NCBI GenBank assembly: GCA_009783775.1
Contig: WRCT01000103.1
Location: forward strand, 1-6,527
From: Clostridiales bacterium
GTDB lineage: Bacteria > Bacillota > Clostridia > Christensenellales > CAG-138
Length of the DNA stretch: 6,527 nt
Reading direction: 5' to 3'
Made by a program: the position numbers and the translations under genes. Of the stretch, positions 1 to 4,914 are shown one piece after another (the first letter of the stretch is position 1; each line of letters starts with the position of its first letter). Under the pieces are notes generated by a model. It made no database searches, was not told the DNA's origin, and saw only the letters and a list, made by a program, of their open reading frames with translations.

Positions 1-11
1 AATGGGGCCCA

Positions 12-106
12 CTGATTAAATCGTGAGGGGGAATAGCCGGCCTGCCAAAAGCTCCTATGTTGGGACCATTCTGATGGCCAATCTACCCGGCGAACGATTT
101 AATCAG
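12..106. repeat. Inverted repeat, 13-bp arms
   Basis: The arm CTGATTAAATCGT (12-24) is repeated exactly as its reverse complement at 94-106, separated by about 69 nt that include a GGCC-rich part. I see no coding potential. It begins a run of inverted repeats that fills the first 390 bases. It could be a small non-autonomous mobile element or a folded RNA; no target-site duplication is obvious. Confidence 0.6.
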
Positions 107-109
107 GGG

Positions 110-145
110 TTCCAATGACGCTGTGTGGGGTCTGTGTCATTGGAA
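110..145. repeat. Short hairpin, 10-bp perfect arms
   Basis: TTCCAATGAC (110-119) pairs perfectly with GTCATTGGAA (136-145) around a 16-nt GT-rich loop. No T-tract follows, so it is not an intrinsic terminator. Its right arm overlaps the start of the next, larger inverted repeat (142-324), so the elements interlock. Confidence 0.55.
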
Positions 146-324
146 TCGCTGATTCACGCAATTCCCGCGTAGGGGCGGCTATTAGCCGCCCGCGAAACCG
201 CCTGTTTACGCACGTTATGCGGGCGATTGATCCGGGCCCCGACCCTGCCACCCAGAATACGGTCTGGGTGCTGGGTTGGGTGGTGCATCGCCCCTACGCG
301 AACGGGTACTTAATCAGCGATTCC
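142..324. repeat. Nested inverted-repeat element
   Basis: The outer arms GGAATCGCTGATT (142-154) and their exact reverse complement (312-324) enclose second arms CGCGTAGGGGCG (166-177) and CGCCCCTACGCG (289-300). Inside these is a compact hairpin, GGGCGGCT / AGCCGCCC with a 3-nt loop (173-191), which belongs to the GTAGGGGCG hairpin family also found at 5979-6000. A further CACCCAG/CTGGGTG pair lies near 250-280. An open frame crosses the block but merely translates the repeats. This looks like repeats inserted into repeats. Confidence 0.6.
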
Positions 325-383
325 CATTGCGAGGAGCACACAGGAAACAAATACAAGAAGGAAACACGACGAGGCAATCCAGT
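325..383 (+). repeat. 59-nt dispersed repeat unit, solo copy
   Basis: The unit begins CATTGCGAGGAGC and ends CACGACGAGGCAATCCAGT with an unrelated centre of about 27 nt. Two further copies with the same ends lie head to head at 4751-4809 (minus orientation) and 4828-4887. This copy has one change in the right end (GAGG for GAAG). The family resembles widespread intergenic repeats beginning GTCATTGCGAGG that I recall from several bacterial phyla. Confidence 0.65.
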
Positions 384-398
384 CTCCCAAGAAACATG

Positions 399-425
399 AA
401 AAACGGCGGGAGTTTGCTCCCGCCG
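399..425 (-). terminator. Intrinsic terminator of the flotillin operon
   Basis: Read on the minus strand, a 9-bp GC-rich perfect stem (CGGCGGGAG / CTCCCGCCG, 404-425, 4-nt loop) is followed directly by five T residues (399-403 on the plus strand are A). It lies about 50 nt after the flotillin stop codon. The stem has the same sequence type as the hairpin repeats at 5955-5974 and 6021-6045, so the terminator may derive from a member of that repeat family. On the plus strand the following T-tract is weaker. Confidence 0.75.
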
Positions 426-427
426 CA

Positions 428-459
428 TTTTGCGTCTTTCGCGTTTTTCGCGGTTTAAC
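428..459. repeat. 9-bp tandem repeat ending CGCGGTTTAA
   Basis: Three 9-mers follow each other: TTTTGCGTC, TTTCGCGTT and TTTCGCGGT, then TTAAC. They match the pattern of the ATTCGTGTC / ATTCGTGGT 9-mers at 3420-3448, so both seem to belong to one degenerate family (NTTCGYGTN, ending GGTTAA). The repeat lies between the flotillin stop codon and its terminator, so it is probably transcribed. Confidence 0.5.
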
Positions 460-476
460 AATAGCCGTATCTTATA

Positions 477-1880
477 CTACTCAGCCGCAGCCTCCGGCTC
501 AGCCACCGGTTCAATTACAGGCTCCGCCGCGTCCTTGCCCAAAAAGCTCGGCAGCTGCATACCCGCCATATTGAACATCTCGTTCATGGGCGGGATGGAT
601 TTCATCAGTCCCGACAGAAACCCCGCCGTGGAGCTTTTGCCGTCACCCGCGGACGGATTATCCCAGACCGTGACCTTGTCAATCTTGATGTTCGAGATCG
701 CGTCGACCTGGATCCGCATGAGCGCCTCCATCTTGTCGGCCAGCATGAGCCGCAGCGCGTCGGTCGGGTCCCCGCCCGCGGCGGCCACGATCTCCGCAAA
801 GCCCTGGGCCTGCTTGGTCAAGACCTCCTGCACGCCGCGCGCCTGCGCCTCCATCTGCAGGTAGATCGCGTCCGCCTCGCCCTTGGCCTGGCGGCGCGTC
901 CGCTCCGCGATGGCCTCCGCCTCGATCTCGGCCTGCCGTTTGCTGATCTCGGCCTTGACGATAACGTTCGCCTCGAGCGTCGCCTTCTCGCGCAGCGCGC
1001 GGGCGATTTCCGCCTCCTGCTCGGCCGCGTAGGCCTCTTCCAAAGCCTTGGCCTCCTGCACCTTTTCCGCCGCGATGGCAAGGCGCAGCGCCTCGGCCTG
1101 CCGCTCACGCAGGGTCGCGTTGGACTGCGCAATCTGCGCCTGGGCCGTGTTCTCGCCCGTGATGGCCACAGAGTCCGCGGTTGCGACCTCGATCCTCTGG
1201 TCACGCTCCGCGTTGGCCGCGCCGATCGAGCCGTCGCGCTCTTTCTCCGCCACGGACTTCTTCGCGTCGTTGATCGCCTTTGCGGCAGCCTCGCGGCCCA
1301 AAGCCACGATATAACCCGACTCGTCGGTGATGTCCGTCACGTTCACGTTGATCAGGCGCAGGCCGATCTTCTTCAGCTCGGTCTCCACATTGCCCGACAC
1401 GGCCTCTAAAAACTTGTCGCGGTCCGTGTTGATCTCCTCGATGTCCATCGTGGCGATGATCAGACGCAGCTGGCCGAAGATGATATCGCGCGCCAGCTCC
1501 TGGATCTCGTTCAGGCGCAGGCCGAGCAGACGCTCCGCCGCGTTCTGCATGACGCCTTCCTCGGTCGAGATACCGACGGTGAACCGCGAGGGCACGTCGA
1601 TACGGATGTTCTGCCGCGACAGCGCCTTGGTCAGATCGACCGAGATGGAGATCGGCGTCAGGTCCAAAAACTTGAACGCCTGCACCACGGGCCAGATGAA
1701 CGACGCGCCGCCGTGAATGCATTTCGCGGATCGGTTGCTGCCGTCCTTGTTCGTGCCCACCTTGCCGTAGATGACCATGATCTTGTCGGACGGGCATTTC
1801 TTATACCGCGACAGGAAAATGAGCATCAGGGAAAAGAGCAGAATGGCCCCTACAATGTACAGCATAATGGTTGATGGCAT
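477..1880 (-). CDS. Flotillin-like SPFH/PHB-domain protein
   Basis: This 467-residue protein resembles the YqiK/FloT flotillins, which assemble into oligomers at the cytoplasmic membrane and organise membrane microdomains. Visible parts in order: a hydrophobic N-terminal anchor (about residues 5-24), an SPFH/PHB domain (about 30-210) with the family-like stretch ERLLGLRLNEIQELARDI, a long Ala/Glu/Lys-rich coiled coil rich in EAEA-type repeats (about 200-370), and a C-terminal flotillin region followed by a Pro/Glu/Ala-rich tail. The length is a little below the 500 or so usual in the family. The start is fixed by AAGGAGG at 1890-1896, 9 nt before the ATG. It is the last gene of the unit, 160 nt after the NfeD-like gene, the usual flotillin partner. 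The gap carries a long palindrome, so its dose may differ from that of its partner. The gene symbol is left open because floT and yqiK cannot be separated here. Confidence 0.93.
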   Translation of the reverse strand: MPSTIMLYIVGAILLFSLMLIFLSRYKKCPSDKIMVIYGKVGTNKDGSNRSAKCIHGGASFIWPVVQAFKFLDLTPISISVDLTKALSRQNIRIDVPSRFTVGISTEEGVMQNAAERLLGLRLNEIQELARDIIFGQLRLIIATMDIEEINTDRDKFLEAVSGNVETELKKIGLRLINVNVTDITDESGYIVALGREAAAKAINDAKKSVAEKERDGSIGAANAERDQRIEVATADSVAITGENTAQAQIAQSNATLRERQAEALRLAIAAEKVQEAKALEEAYAAEQEAEIARALREKATLEANVIVKAEISKRQAEIEAEAIAERTRRQAKGEADAIYLQMEAQARGVQEVLTKQAQGFAEIVAAAGGDPTDALRLMLADKMEALMRIQVDAISNIKIDKVTVWDNPSAGDGKSSTAGFLSGLMKSIPPMNEMFNMAGMQLPSFLGKDAAEPVIEPVAEPEAAAE

Positions 1881-1897
1881 TTCCTTTTACCTCCTTG

Positions 1898-1931
1898 TTT
1901 TTAATAGACCTGTGTTTTTTAATAGACCTGT
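1898..1931. repeat. Two-copy 18-nt tandem repeat before the flotillin gene
   Basis: TTTTTAATAGACCTGT occurs at 1898-1913 and again at 1916-1931. The second copy runs into the left arm of the larger inverted repeat (1926-2033). The first copy begins next to the flotillin ribosome binding site, so the duplication lengthens the leader. On the minus strand each copy carries TATTAA, but I found no -35 box at a fitting distance. Confidence 0.6.
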
Positions 1932-2033
1932 CCGCTAACCGCCTTTCCTTACAACGTCATTGCGGGCTTGACCCGCAATCTCAAATCGAGAAAGATTGCG
2001 GGTCAAGCCCGCAATGACGGTTAGTGGACAGGT
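1926..2033. repeat. Nested palindromic element between nfeD-like and flotillin genes
   Basis: A 26-bp perfect inverted repeat (1955-1980 with 1994-2019, 13-nt loop) starts and ends with CGTCATTGCG. It is enclosed by outer arms ACCTGTCCGCTAACC (1926-1940) and GGTTAGTGGACAGGT (2019-2033), matching at 14 of 15 positions, with an asymmetric 14-nt insert on the left. It lies inside a transcribed operon and would form a very stable RNA hairpin. There is no T-tract on either strand, so it is not a classical terminator. It may stabilise or cut the mRNA and so alter the ratio of the two proteins. The CGTCATTGCG terminus is shared with the repeat at 4828. Confidence 0.8.
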
Positions 2034-2040
2034 TTACAAT

Positions 2041-2709
2041 CTACTTTTGGGGTATCACACAAACGATGTTCTGACTGCCGACCGACACCACGGTGACACT
2101 GCTGCCCGTCTTGAGCGGCGTGTCCGAATCGGTCACCGCCTCCACCTCGGAGAATCTTCCGTCCACCACGAGCGTCACCTTGCCGACGCCCGACCGGTTC
2201 GCGGGAATGGGGATATACACCGTGCCGCTTTTGCCGACCGCGTTGCCGATGTTTTGGTTGCCGGTCTGCTGCAGTTTCAGCATGGCCCGCATGAGCCAGG
2301 CCATTATGATCATCGCGGCCAGGCCGGCCAGCGTGGCGAAGACCAGCGACAGGGAAGAGACCAGCCCGCCCTCGGACAGCGCCAGACCCAGCCAGCCGAA
2401 GACCGAGAAGAAAGCGACAAAGGCGCGCACGGAGAAGACCCGCAGCCCCGAATCGCGCGTGCCGTGGCTGTGCGTGTGACCGTGGCCGTGGCCGTGATCG
2501 CCGTCAAAATCGCCGTCCACGTCCGTATCCGTGTCAAAGTCCGTGTCGAAATCGGCGTCCGAATCTGCATCGAAATCCGCGTCCGCGTCGCCCTGCGCCA
2601 GCCCGAAAATGAGCATAACGGTCTGCAGCACCAGCAGCACCGTCGCCGGTATCGCCGTGCTCGCAAACACTTTTTGCAACAGGGACAAGCCCTCCCACCA
2701 AGCCGTCAT
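2041..2709 (-). CDS. NfeD-like membrane protein, flotillin partner
   Basis: This 222-residue protein has a transmembrane helix (about 14-38), an extreme low-complexity loop (Asp at nearly every second residue, 41-71, then a His/Gly run, 72-82), two further hydrophobic helices (about 92-112 and 116-140), and a C-terminal beta-rich domain (about 155-222, GKSGTVYIPIP onward) of the OB-fold type seen in NfeD/YuaF proteins. Proteins of this family act with flotillins at the membrane; the pairing with the flotillin gene downstream supports the call. AAGGAGG at 2719-2725 sits 9 nt before the ATG and overlaps the stop codon of the HTH gene upstream, so translation of the two is probably coupled. The Asp/His loop could bind divalent cations, which is inference. 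The orientation of the loop relative to the membrane is not settled by the sequence. Confidence 0.85.
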   Translation of the reverse strand: MTAWWEGLSLLQKVFASTAIPATVLLVLQTVMLIFGLAQGDADADFDADSDADFDTDFDTDTDVDGDFDGDHGHGHGHTHSHGTRDSGLRVFSVRAFVAFFSVFGWLGLALSEGGLVSSLSLVFATLAGLAAMIIMAWLMRAMLKLQQTGNQNIGNAVGKSGTVYIPIPANRSGVGKVTLVVDGRFSEVEAVTDSDTPLKTGSSVTVVSVGSQNIVCVIPQK

Positions 2710-2724
2710 AGTTCCTTCCCTCCT

Positions 2725-3252
2725 TTAACCTATTTCACCCAACAGTACGTCCGCCTGCTTTCTCAAGCGCGTCGCCGCGTATAAGATGAGCATAACCTTC
2801 AACACCGTCGCCACCCGCTGCCGCGCGCCGGGGTAGGGCTCTTGATAGTTTGCCAGCGCGGCTTGGGCGGCGATCTCCGGATCCCGACTGCCCTTGCCGA
2901 TCGCGATCGCGTCCACAAAGGCGCAGTACAGGCCATAGCTGTCCATCAAATTGTCCCACTCTGCGTGGGCCAGCAAGCGCGCGACGCAGTCTAATTGCAG
3001 ACTGTCCTTTAAGAAGTTAAACATCGCGATCCGGCAGAACTGCGCGCGCGAATACTTCTTGCCCACCGGGTGTTCCACAAACCCGCGTTTCACCCAGTTT
3101 TGCAGCACGTGGGCGGACAGTCCGGTCAGGCTCACCACCTGGGACAGTACCAGCCCCTCCGTCAAAAAGATCGGGCCGAGAATGCGTCCGGCCGCGTCCG
3201 GCCCGTCAAAGACCGCCTCAATCGTGGTGCCCGGTAAACATCTGATATCCAT
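2725..3252 (-). CDS. DUF1836-type HTH protein, likely operon regulator
   Basis: This 175-residue protein has a MerR-like helix-turn-helix near residues 34-60 (LVLSQVVSLTGLSAHVLQNW, then VKRGFV), followed by HPVGKKYSRAQFCRIAMFNF and LKDSLQLD, features I recognise from the DUF1836 family of Bacillota. Family members are presumed DNA-binding regulators; no target is established. The C-terminal half is mostly helical with no recognised domain. It is the first gene of the unit that also encodes the NfeD-like and flotillin-like proteins, with 15 nt between its stop and the next start. The Shine-Dalgarno sequence is poor (GGCGGTG about 8 nt upstream), so it may be made at a low level, as would suit a regulator. 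A strong promoter lies directly upstream. Autoregulation is plausible but unproven. Confidence 0.83.
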   Translation of the reverse strand: MDIRCLPGTTIEAVFDGPDAAGRILGPIFLTEGLVLSQVVSLTGLSAHVLQNWVKRGFVEHPVGKKYSRAQFCRIAMFNFLKDSLQLDCVARLLAHAEWDNLMDSYGLYCAFVDAIAIGKGSRDPEIAAQAALANYQEPYPGARQRVATVLKVMLILYAATRLRKQADVLLGEIG

Positions 3253-3279
3253 ACAATCACCGCCAATGTCGTTATACAG

Positions 3280-3308
3280 ACTATATCACACGGTCAAGTG
3301 ACTGTCAA
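3280..3308 (-). promoter_or_regulatory. Promoter of the DUF1836-nfeD-flotillin unit
   Basis: On the minus strand a perfect TTGACA (-35, plus-strand 3303-3308) is followed after 17 nt by TATAGT (-10, 3280-3285) preceded by TGA, which makes an extended -10 (TGnTATAGT). The start of transcription is expected near 3273, leaving a leader of only about 20 nt before the ATG at 3252. This is a housekeeping sigma-A type promoter. Confidence 0.8.
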
Positions 3309-3337
3309 TAGCGGATTTGTGATTTTTTATTTTTTTC

Positions 3338-3448
3338 TAACCACGAATGACACGAATGGCACGAATGCGCCTGCGGGCGGGTTTTTGTTTTGTCAAAATA
3401 AGTCCCCGCGTGAGCGGTTATTCGTGTTATTCGTGTCATTCGTGGTTA
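3338..3448. repeat. 29-bp inverted repeat made of 9-mers
   Basis: The left arm (3338-3366) reads TAAC followed by the 9-mers CACGAATGA, CACGAATGG and CACGAATGC. The right arm (3420-3448) is its reverse complement with two mismatches (ATTCGTGTT, ATTCGTGTC, ATTCGTGGT, TA). About 53 nt separate them. The element fills the gap between the ATL gene end and the promoter of the DUF1836 unit. A degenerate end, CATTCACGGTTAAC, follows at about 3469-3482 and includes the ATL stop codon. T-rich DNA (3324-3336) abuts the left arm on the plus strand only, so it is not a terminator for either flanking gene. Confidence 0.75.
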
Positions 3449-3478
3449 AGAAACTCTCCGCCGCGCGGTCATTCACGG

Positions 3479-3931
3479 TTAACAAAAAGCCTCGTAATCC
3501 GCCACAAAGAACCGCTTGCCCTTTTGAATCACGCGGTGGCCCTCCGTTTCCAAAAGCTGCTTTTGCAACTCTATGCCGCCCGGGTACTTCTCATTCAGCT
3601 CGCCCCTGGCTTTCAATGTCCGCCACCAGGGGATCTTATCGCTCTCCCGCTCCTCGCTGGCGTGGGCGCAGATATTGGTAAAAATGCCGCAGGTCAACGG
3701 ACAGGTCACATCCGCGCCCGCCTGCGCCGCCAAGGCCGCGCGCATACGGTCCGTGGTGTTCAAGCGGCCCTTGGGGACGCCCGCCATAATCTCGTTGTAT
3801 TGCATGGGCGCGGCAACCAAGAGTTTCGCCCCGCCCCAGCGCGCCACGGCCTCCGGCTTGCCGGAAAGATCCTCAATGCACGGCAACCCGCCCGGGCTGT
3901 TCAGCTTTTCATTGTATGTCTTTTTTGCCAT
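3479..3931 (-). CDS. MGMT-family alkyltransferase-like (ATL) protein
   Basis: This 150-residue protein has the winged-helix, DNA-binding part of the O6-alkylguanine alkyltransferase family: YNEIMAGVPKGRLNTTDRMR (45-64), then PWWRTLKARGELNEKYPGG (101-119) and ELQKQLLETEGHRV. In active methyltransferases the acceptor motif is PCHR; here it is P101-W-W-R, with Trp in place of the catalytic Cys. In known ATL proteins (PWHR-type) this change leaves a protein that binds and flips O6-alkylguanine without repairing it and passes the lesion to nucleotide excision repair. Cysteines at 77 and 81 lie in an insert and are not the acceptor. I chose the ATG at 3931 because GGGAGGA lies 5 nt upstream and the homology-like part begins at MAKKTYNEKL. 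The frame remains open further upstream, but that part overlaps the HTH gene. It is co-transcribed with the HTH gene, 11 nt apart. Confidence 0.85.
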   Translation of the reverse strand: MAKKTYNEKLNSPGGLPCIEDLSGKPEAVARWGGAKLLVAAPMQYNEIMAGVPKGRLNTTDRMRAALAAQAGADVTCPLTCGIFTNICAHASEERESDKIPWWRTLKARGELNEKYPGGIELQKQLLETEGHRVIQKGKRFFVADYEAFC

Positions 3932-3942
3932 AATGTCCTCCC

Positions 3943-4146
3943 TCAATCCGGAATATAGTCTACAATATCGCCGATATTGCACCCCAGCGCCCGACAGATC
4001 TTTTGCAGCACTTCCATCGACACGGATTCGTTTTTGCCCAGCTTGGCCAGGGTATTGGGGCCGAGCTTGCACAATGCCTTTAAGTCTGTTTTTTTCAGAT
4101 CCTTTTCGATCAACACAATCCAAAGTTTCTTATAAGAAATCGCCAT
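3943..4146 (-). CDS. Small Cro/CI-type (XRE) HTH regulator
   Basis: This 67-residue single-domain protein begins MAISYKKLWIVLIEKDLKKT. Its helix-turn-helix spans about residues 17-45 (DLKALCKLGPNTLAKLGKNE), and it ends with the family-like LQKICRALGCNIGDIVDYIP. It should bind DNA as a dimer. GGGAGG at 4153-4158 is 6 nt before the ATG. The stop codon overlaps the ribosome binding site of the ATL gene, so the two are probably made together. The divergent promoters just upstream make it a candidate repressor of its own unit and possibly of the DUF6809-like gene; this is inferred from position. Confidence 0.9.
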   Translation of the reverse strand: MAISYKKLWIVLIEKDLKKTDLKALCKLGPNTLAKLGKNESVSMEVLQKICRALGCNIGDIVDYIPD

Positions 4147-4170
4147 ATAGTACCTCCCAAAACCAATCCT

Positions 4171-4179
4171 ATTATAACA
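4171..4179 (-). promoter_or_regulatory. Extended -10 promoter of the XRE-ATL unit
   Basis: On the minus strand TGTTATAAT is a perfect extended -10 (TGnTATAAT), 25 nt before the HTH start codon. At the -35 distance only TAGTAT (4194-4199) is found, a poor match, so the promoter probably depends on the extended -10 or on an activator. Transcription would start near 4164. Confidence 0.65.
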
Positions 4180-4238
4180 TGGAGAAACAATTGATACTAC
4201 TAAAAATATTTCATGTATCCGTATTCAAATATTAGGTA

Positions 4239-4266
4239 TTGACAGGAGTATCACATTTGGTATAAT
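4239..4266 (+). promoter_or_regulatory. Promoter of the DUF6809-like gene
   Basis: TTGACA (4239-4244), a 16-nt spacer and TATAAT (4261-4266) preceded by TGG (extended -10) make a near-consensus sigma-A promoter. Transcription should start near 4273, giving a leader of about 54 nt that contains the palindrome at 4280-4294. Confidence 0.8.
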
Positions 4267-4279
4267 TGATATCGAAATG

Positions 4280-4294
4280 AGTACCATCAGTACT
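4280..4294. promoter_or_regulatory. Candidate operator palindrome AGTAC-N5-GTACT
   Basis: AGTACCATCAGTACT is a perfect 5-bp inverted repeat with a 5-nt spacer, placed just downstream of the predicted start of the rightward transcript. Related pieces, GATACT (4193-4198), AGTATC (4247-4252) and AATACTT (4301-4307), are scattered over both promoters, as would suit multiple binding sites for the neighbouring XRE protein. Binding is not shown; short palindromes in AT-rich DNA also occur by chance. Confidence 0.4.
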
Positions 4295-4326
4295 ATTTTG
4301 AATACTTACAGGGGAGAGATGATTAT

Positions 4327-4605
4327 ATGAACAATATTTTGGAGGACCTGTATTTCGGCAATATCAACCCGAATGAAAACACATGGACGCGGGATTCGGA
4401 GTATTTACAGTTTGGCAAGGTATCGGTGGAGGCGGAGCGGGCGCTTGCCGATCGGTTAGAGGGGGAAACCAAAAAGCAATTCGATAGGTTTGTCGACGCG
4501 ACCGGACATATGCACGCCATCGAGGCGAGCCTGCGCTTTGCCGAGGGGTTTCGGCTCGGCGCAAAAATCATGCTGGCCGTGCTGGCGGAGGAGCGGGAAG
4601 TGTGA
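4327..4605 (+). CDS. Small DUF6809-like protein of unknown function
   Basis: This 92-residue protein begins MNNILEDLYFGNINPNE and ends with a helical segment containing the stretch FAEGFRLGAKIMLAVL. That pattern matches the DUF6809 family of small clostridial proteins as I remember it; no function is established. It has no signal peptide or membrane segment and is probably a soluble, mostly helical protein. GGGGAGAG at 4311-4318 precedes the ATG by about 9 nt. It has its own strong promoter and diverges from the XRE-ATL unit. Family members are often found near XRE regulators and mobile DNA, so an accessory role is possible; that is inference. Confidence 0.75.
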   Translation: MNNILEDLYFGNINPNENTWTRDSEYLQFGKVSVEAERALADRLEGETKKQFDRFVDATGHMHAIEASLRFAEGFRLGAKIMLAVLAEEREV

Positions 4606-4625
4606 ATGTCATCAATGTCAAGTTG

Positions 4626-4720
4626 CCTTGGGTTATGTAAGAATTAACACCTTGGGTTGTGTAAGAATTAACACCCTGGGTTGTGAAGAATTAACACCTT
4701 GGGTTGTGTAAGAATTAAGA
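4626..4720. repeat. 24-bp tandem repeat, four copies
   Basis: Four units follow directly: 4626-4649, 4650-4673, 4674-4696 and 4697-4720. The core is CCTTGGGTTGTGTAAGAATT. Copy 1 has GGGTTATG, copy 3 has CCCTGGG and lacks one T, and copy 4 ends in AAGA. There are no spacers, so it is not a CRISPR array. It begins about 20 nt after the stop codon of the DUF6809-like gene and is probably in its 3' untranslated region. Near-identity suggests recent expansion by slippage or unequal exchange. Confidence 0.8.
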
Positions 4721-4750
4721 AAGAAAAAATGACGCTTATGTTACTGCGAT

Positions 4751-4887
4751 ACTGGATTGCTTCGTCGTGCCACTCCGTTATGCAGCTCCTTTGTGCTCCT
4801 CGCAATGACAGTGGCCCAATCCCCAACGTCATTGCGAGGAGCCGGAAGTCGATAATGATTGAGAGAAACACGACGAAGCAATCCAGT
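4751..4887. repeat. Head-to-head pair of 57-59-nt repeat units
   Basis: Two copies of the unit seen at 325-383 face each other. One is in minus orientation (4751-4809) and one in plus (4828-4887). The outer arms ACTGGATTGCTTCGTCGTG (4751-4769) and their exact reverse complement (4869-4887) make a 19-bp repeat, and the inner arms GCTCCTCGCAATGAC (4795-4809) and GTCATTGCGAGGAGC (4828-4842) a 15-bp one. The stretches between outer and inner arms are not complementary. Transcribed, it would form a two-storey stem with a large internal bulge. No coding potential. Confidence 0.8.
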
Positions 4888-4914
4888 TACGGGGCAACTT
4901 GTGTCCCTGCACAG

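Noticed and set aside
115..399. Open frame of 94 codons at the left end
   Set aside because: It translates only through inverted repeats and the solo 59-nt unit, has no convincing ribosome binding site, and its protein shows no domain.
1881..1955. Separate promoter for the flotillin gene
   Set aside because: TATTAA boxes occur in the tandem repeat on the minus strand, but no -35 lies at 16-18 nt; the nearest candidate, TTGTAA, is 24 nt away.
1996..2784. 262-codon plus-strand frame antisense to the NfeD-like gene
   Set aside because: It is a shadow of the GC-rich, period-6 coding repeat of the minus-strand gene. Its Val/Arg/Ile-repeat translation has no family resemblance, and it lacks a ribosome binding site.
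3369..3395. Plus-strand terminator (CGCC/GGCG followed by TTTTTGTTTT)
   Set aside because: The stem is only about 4 bp and no plus-strand gene lies upstream; both flanking units are read leftward.
3932..4123. Longer N-terminus for the ATL protein from an upstream start
   Set aside because: The extension overlaps the XRE gene in another frame. The start at 3931 has a good ribosome binding site, and the family-like sequence begins there.
4626..4720. CRISPR array
   Set aside because: The four units are contiguous with no spacers, the unit is only 24 bp, and no cas gene is present.
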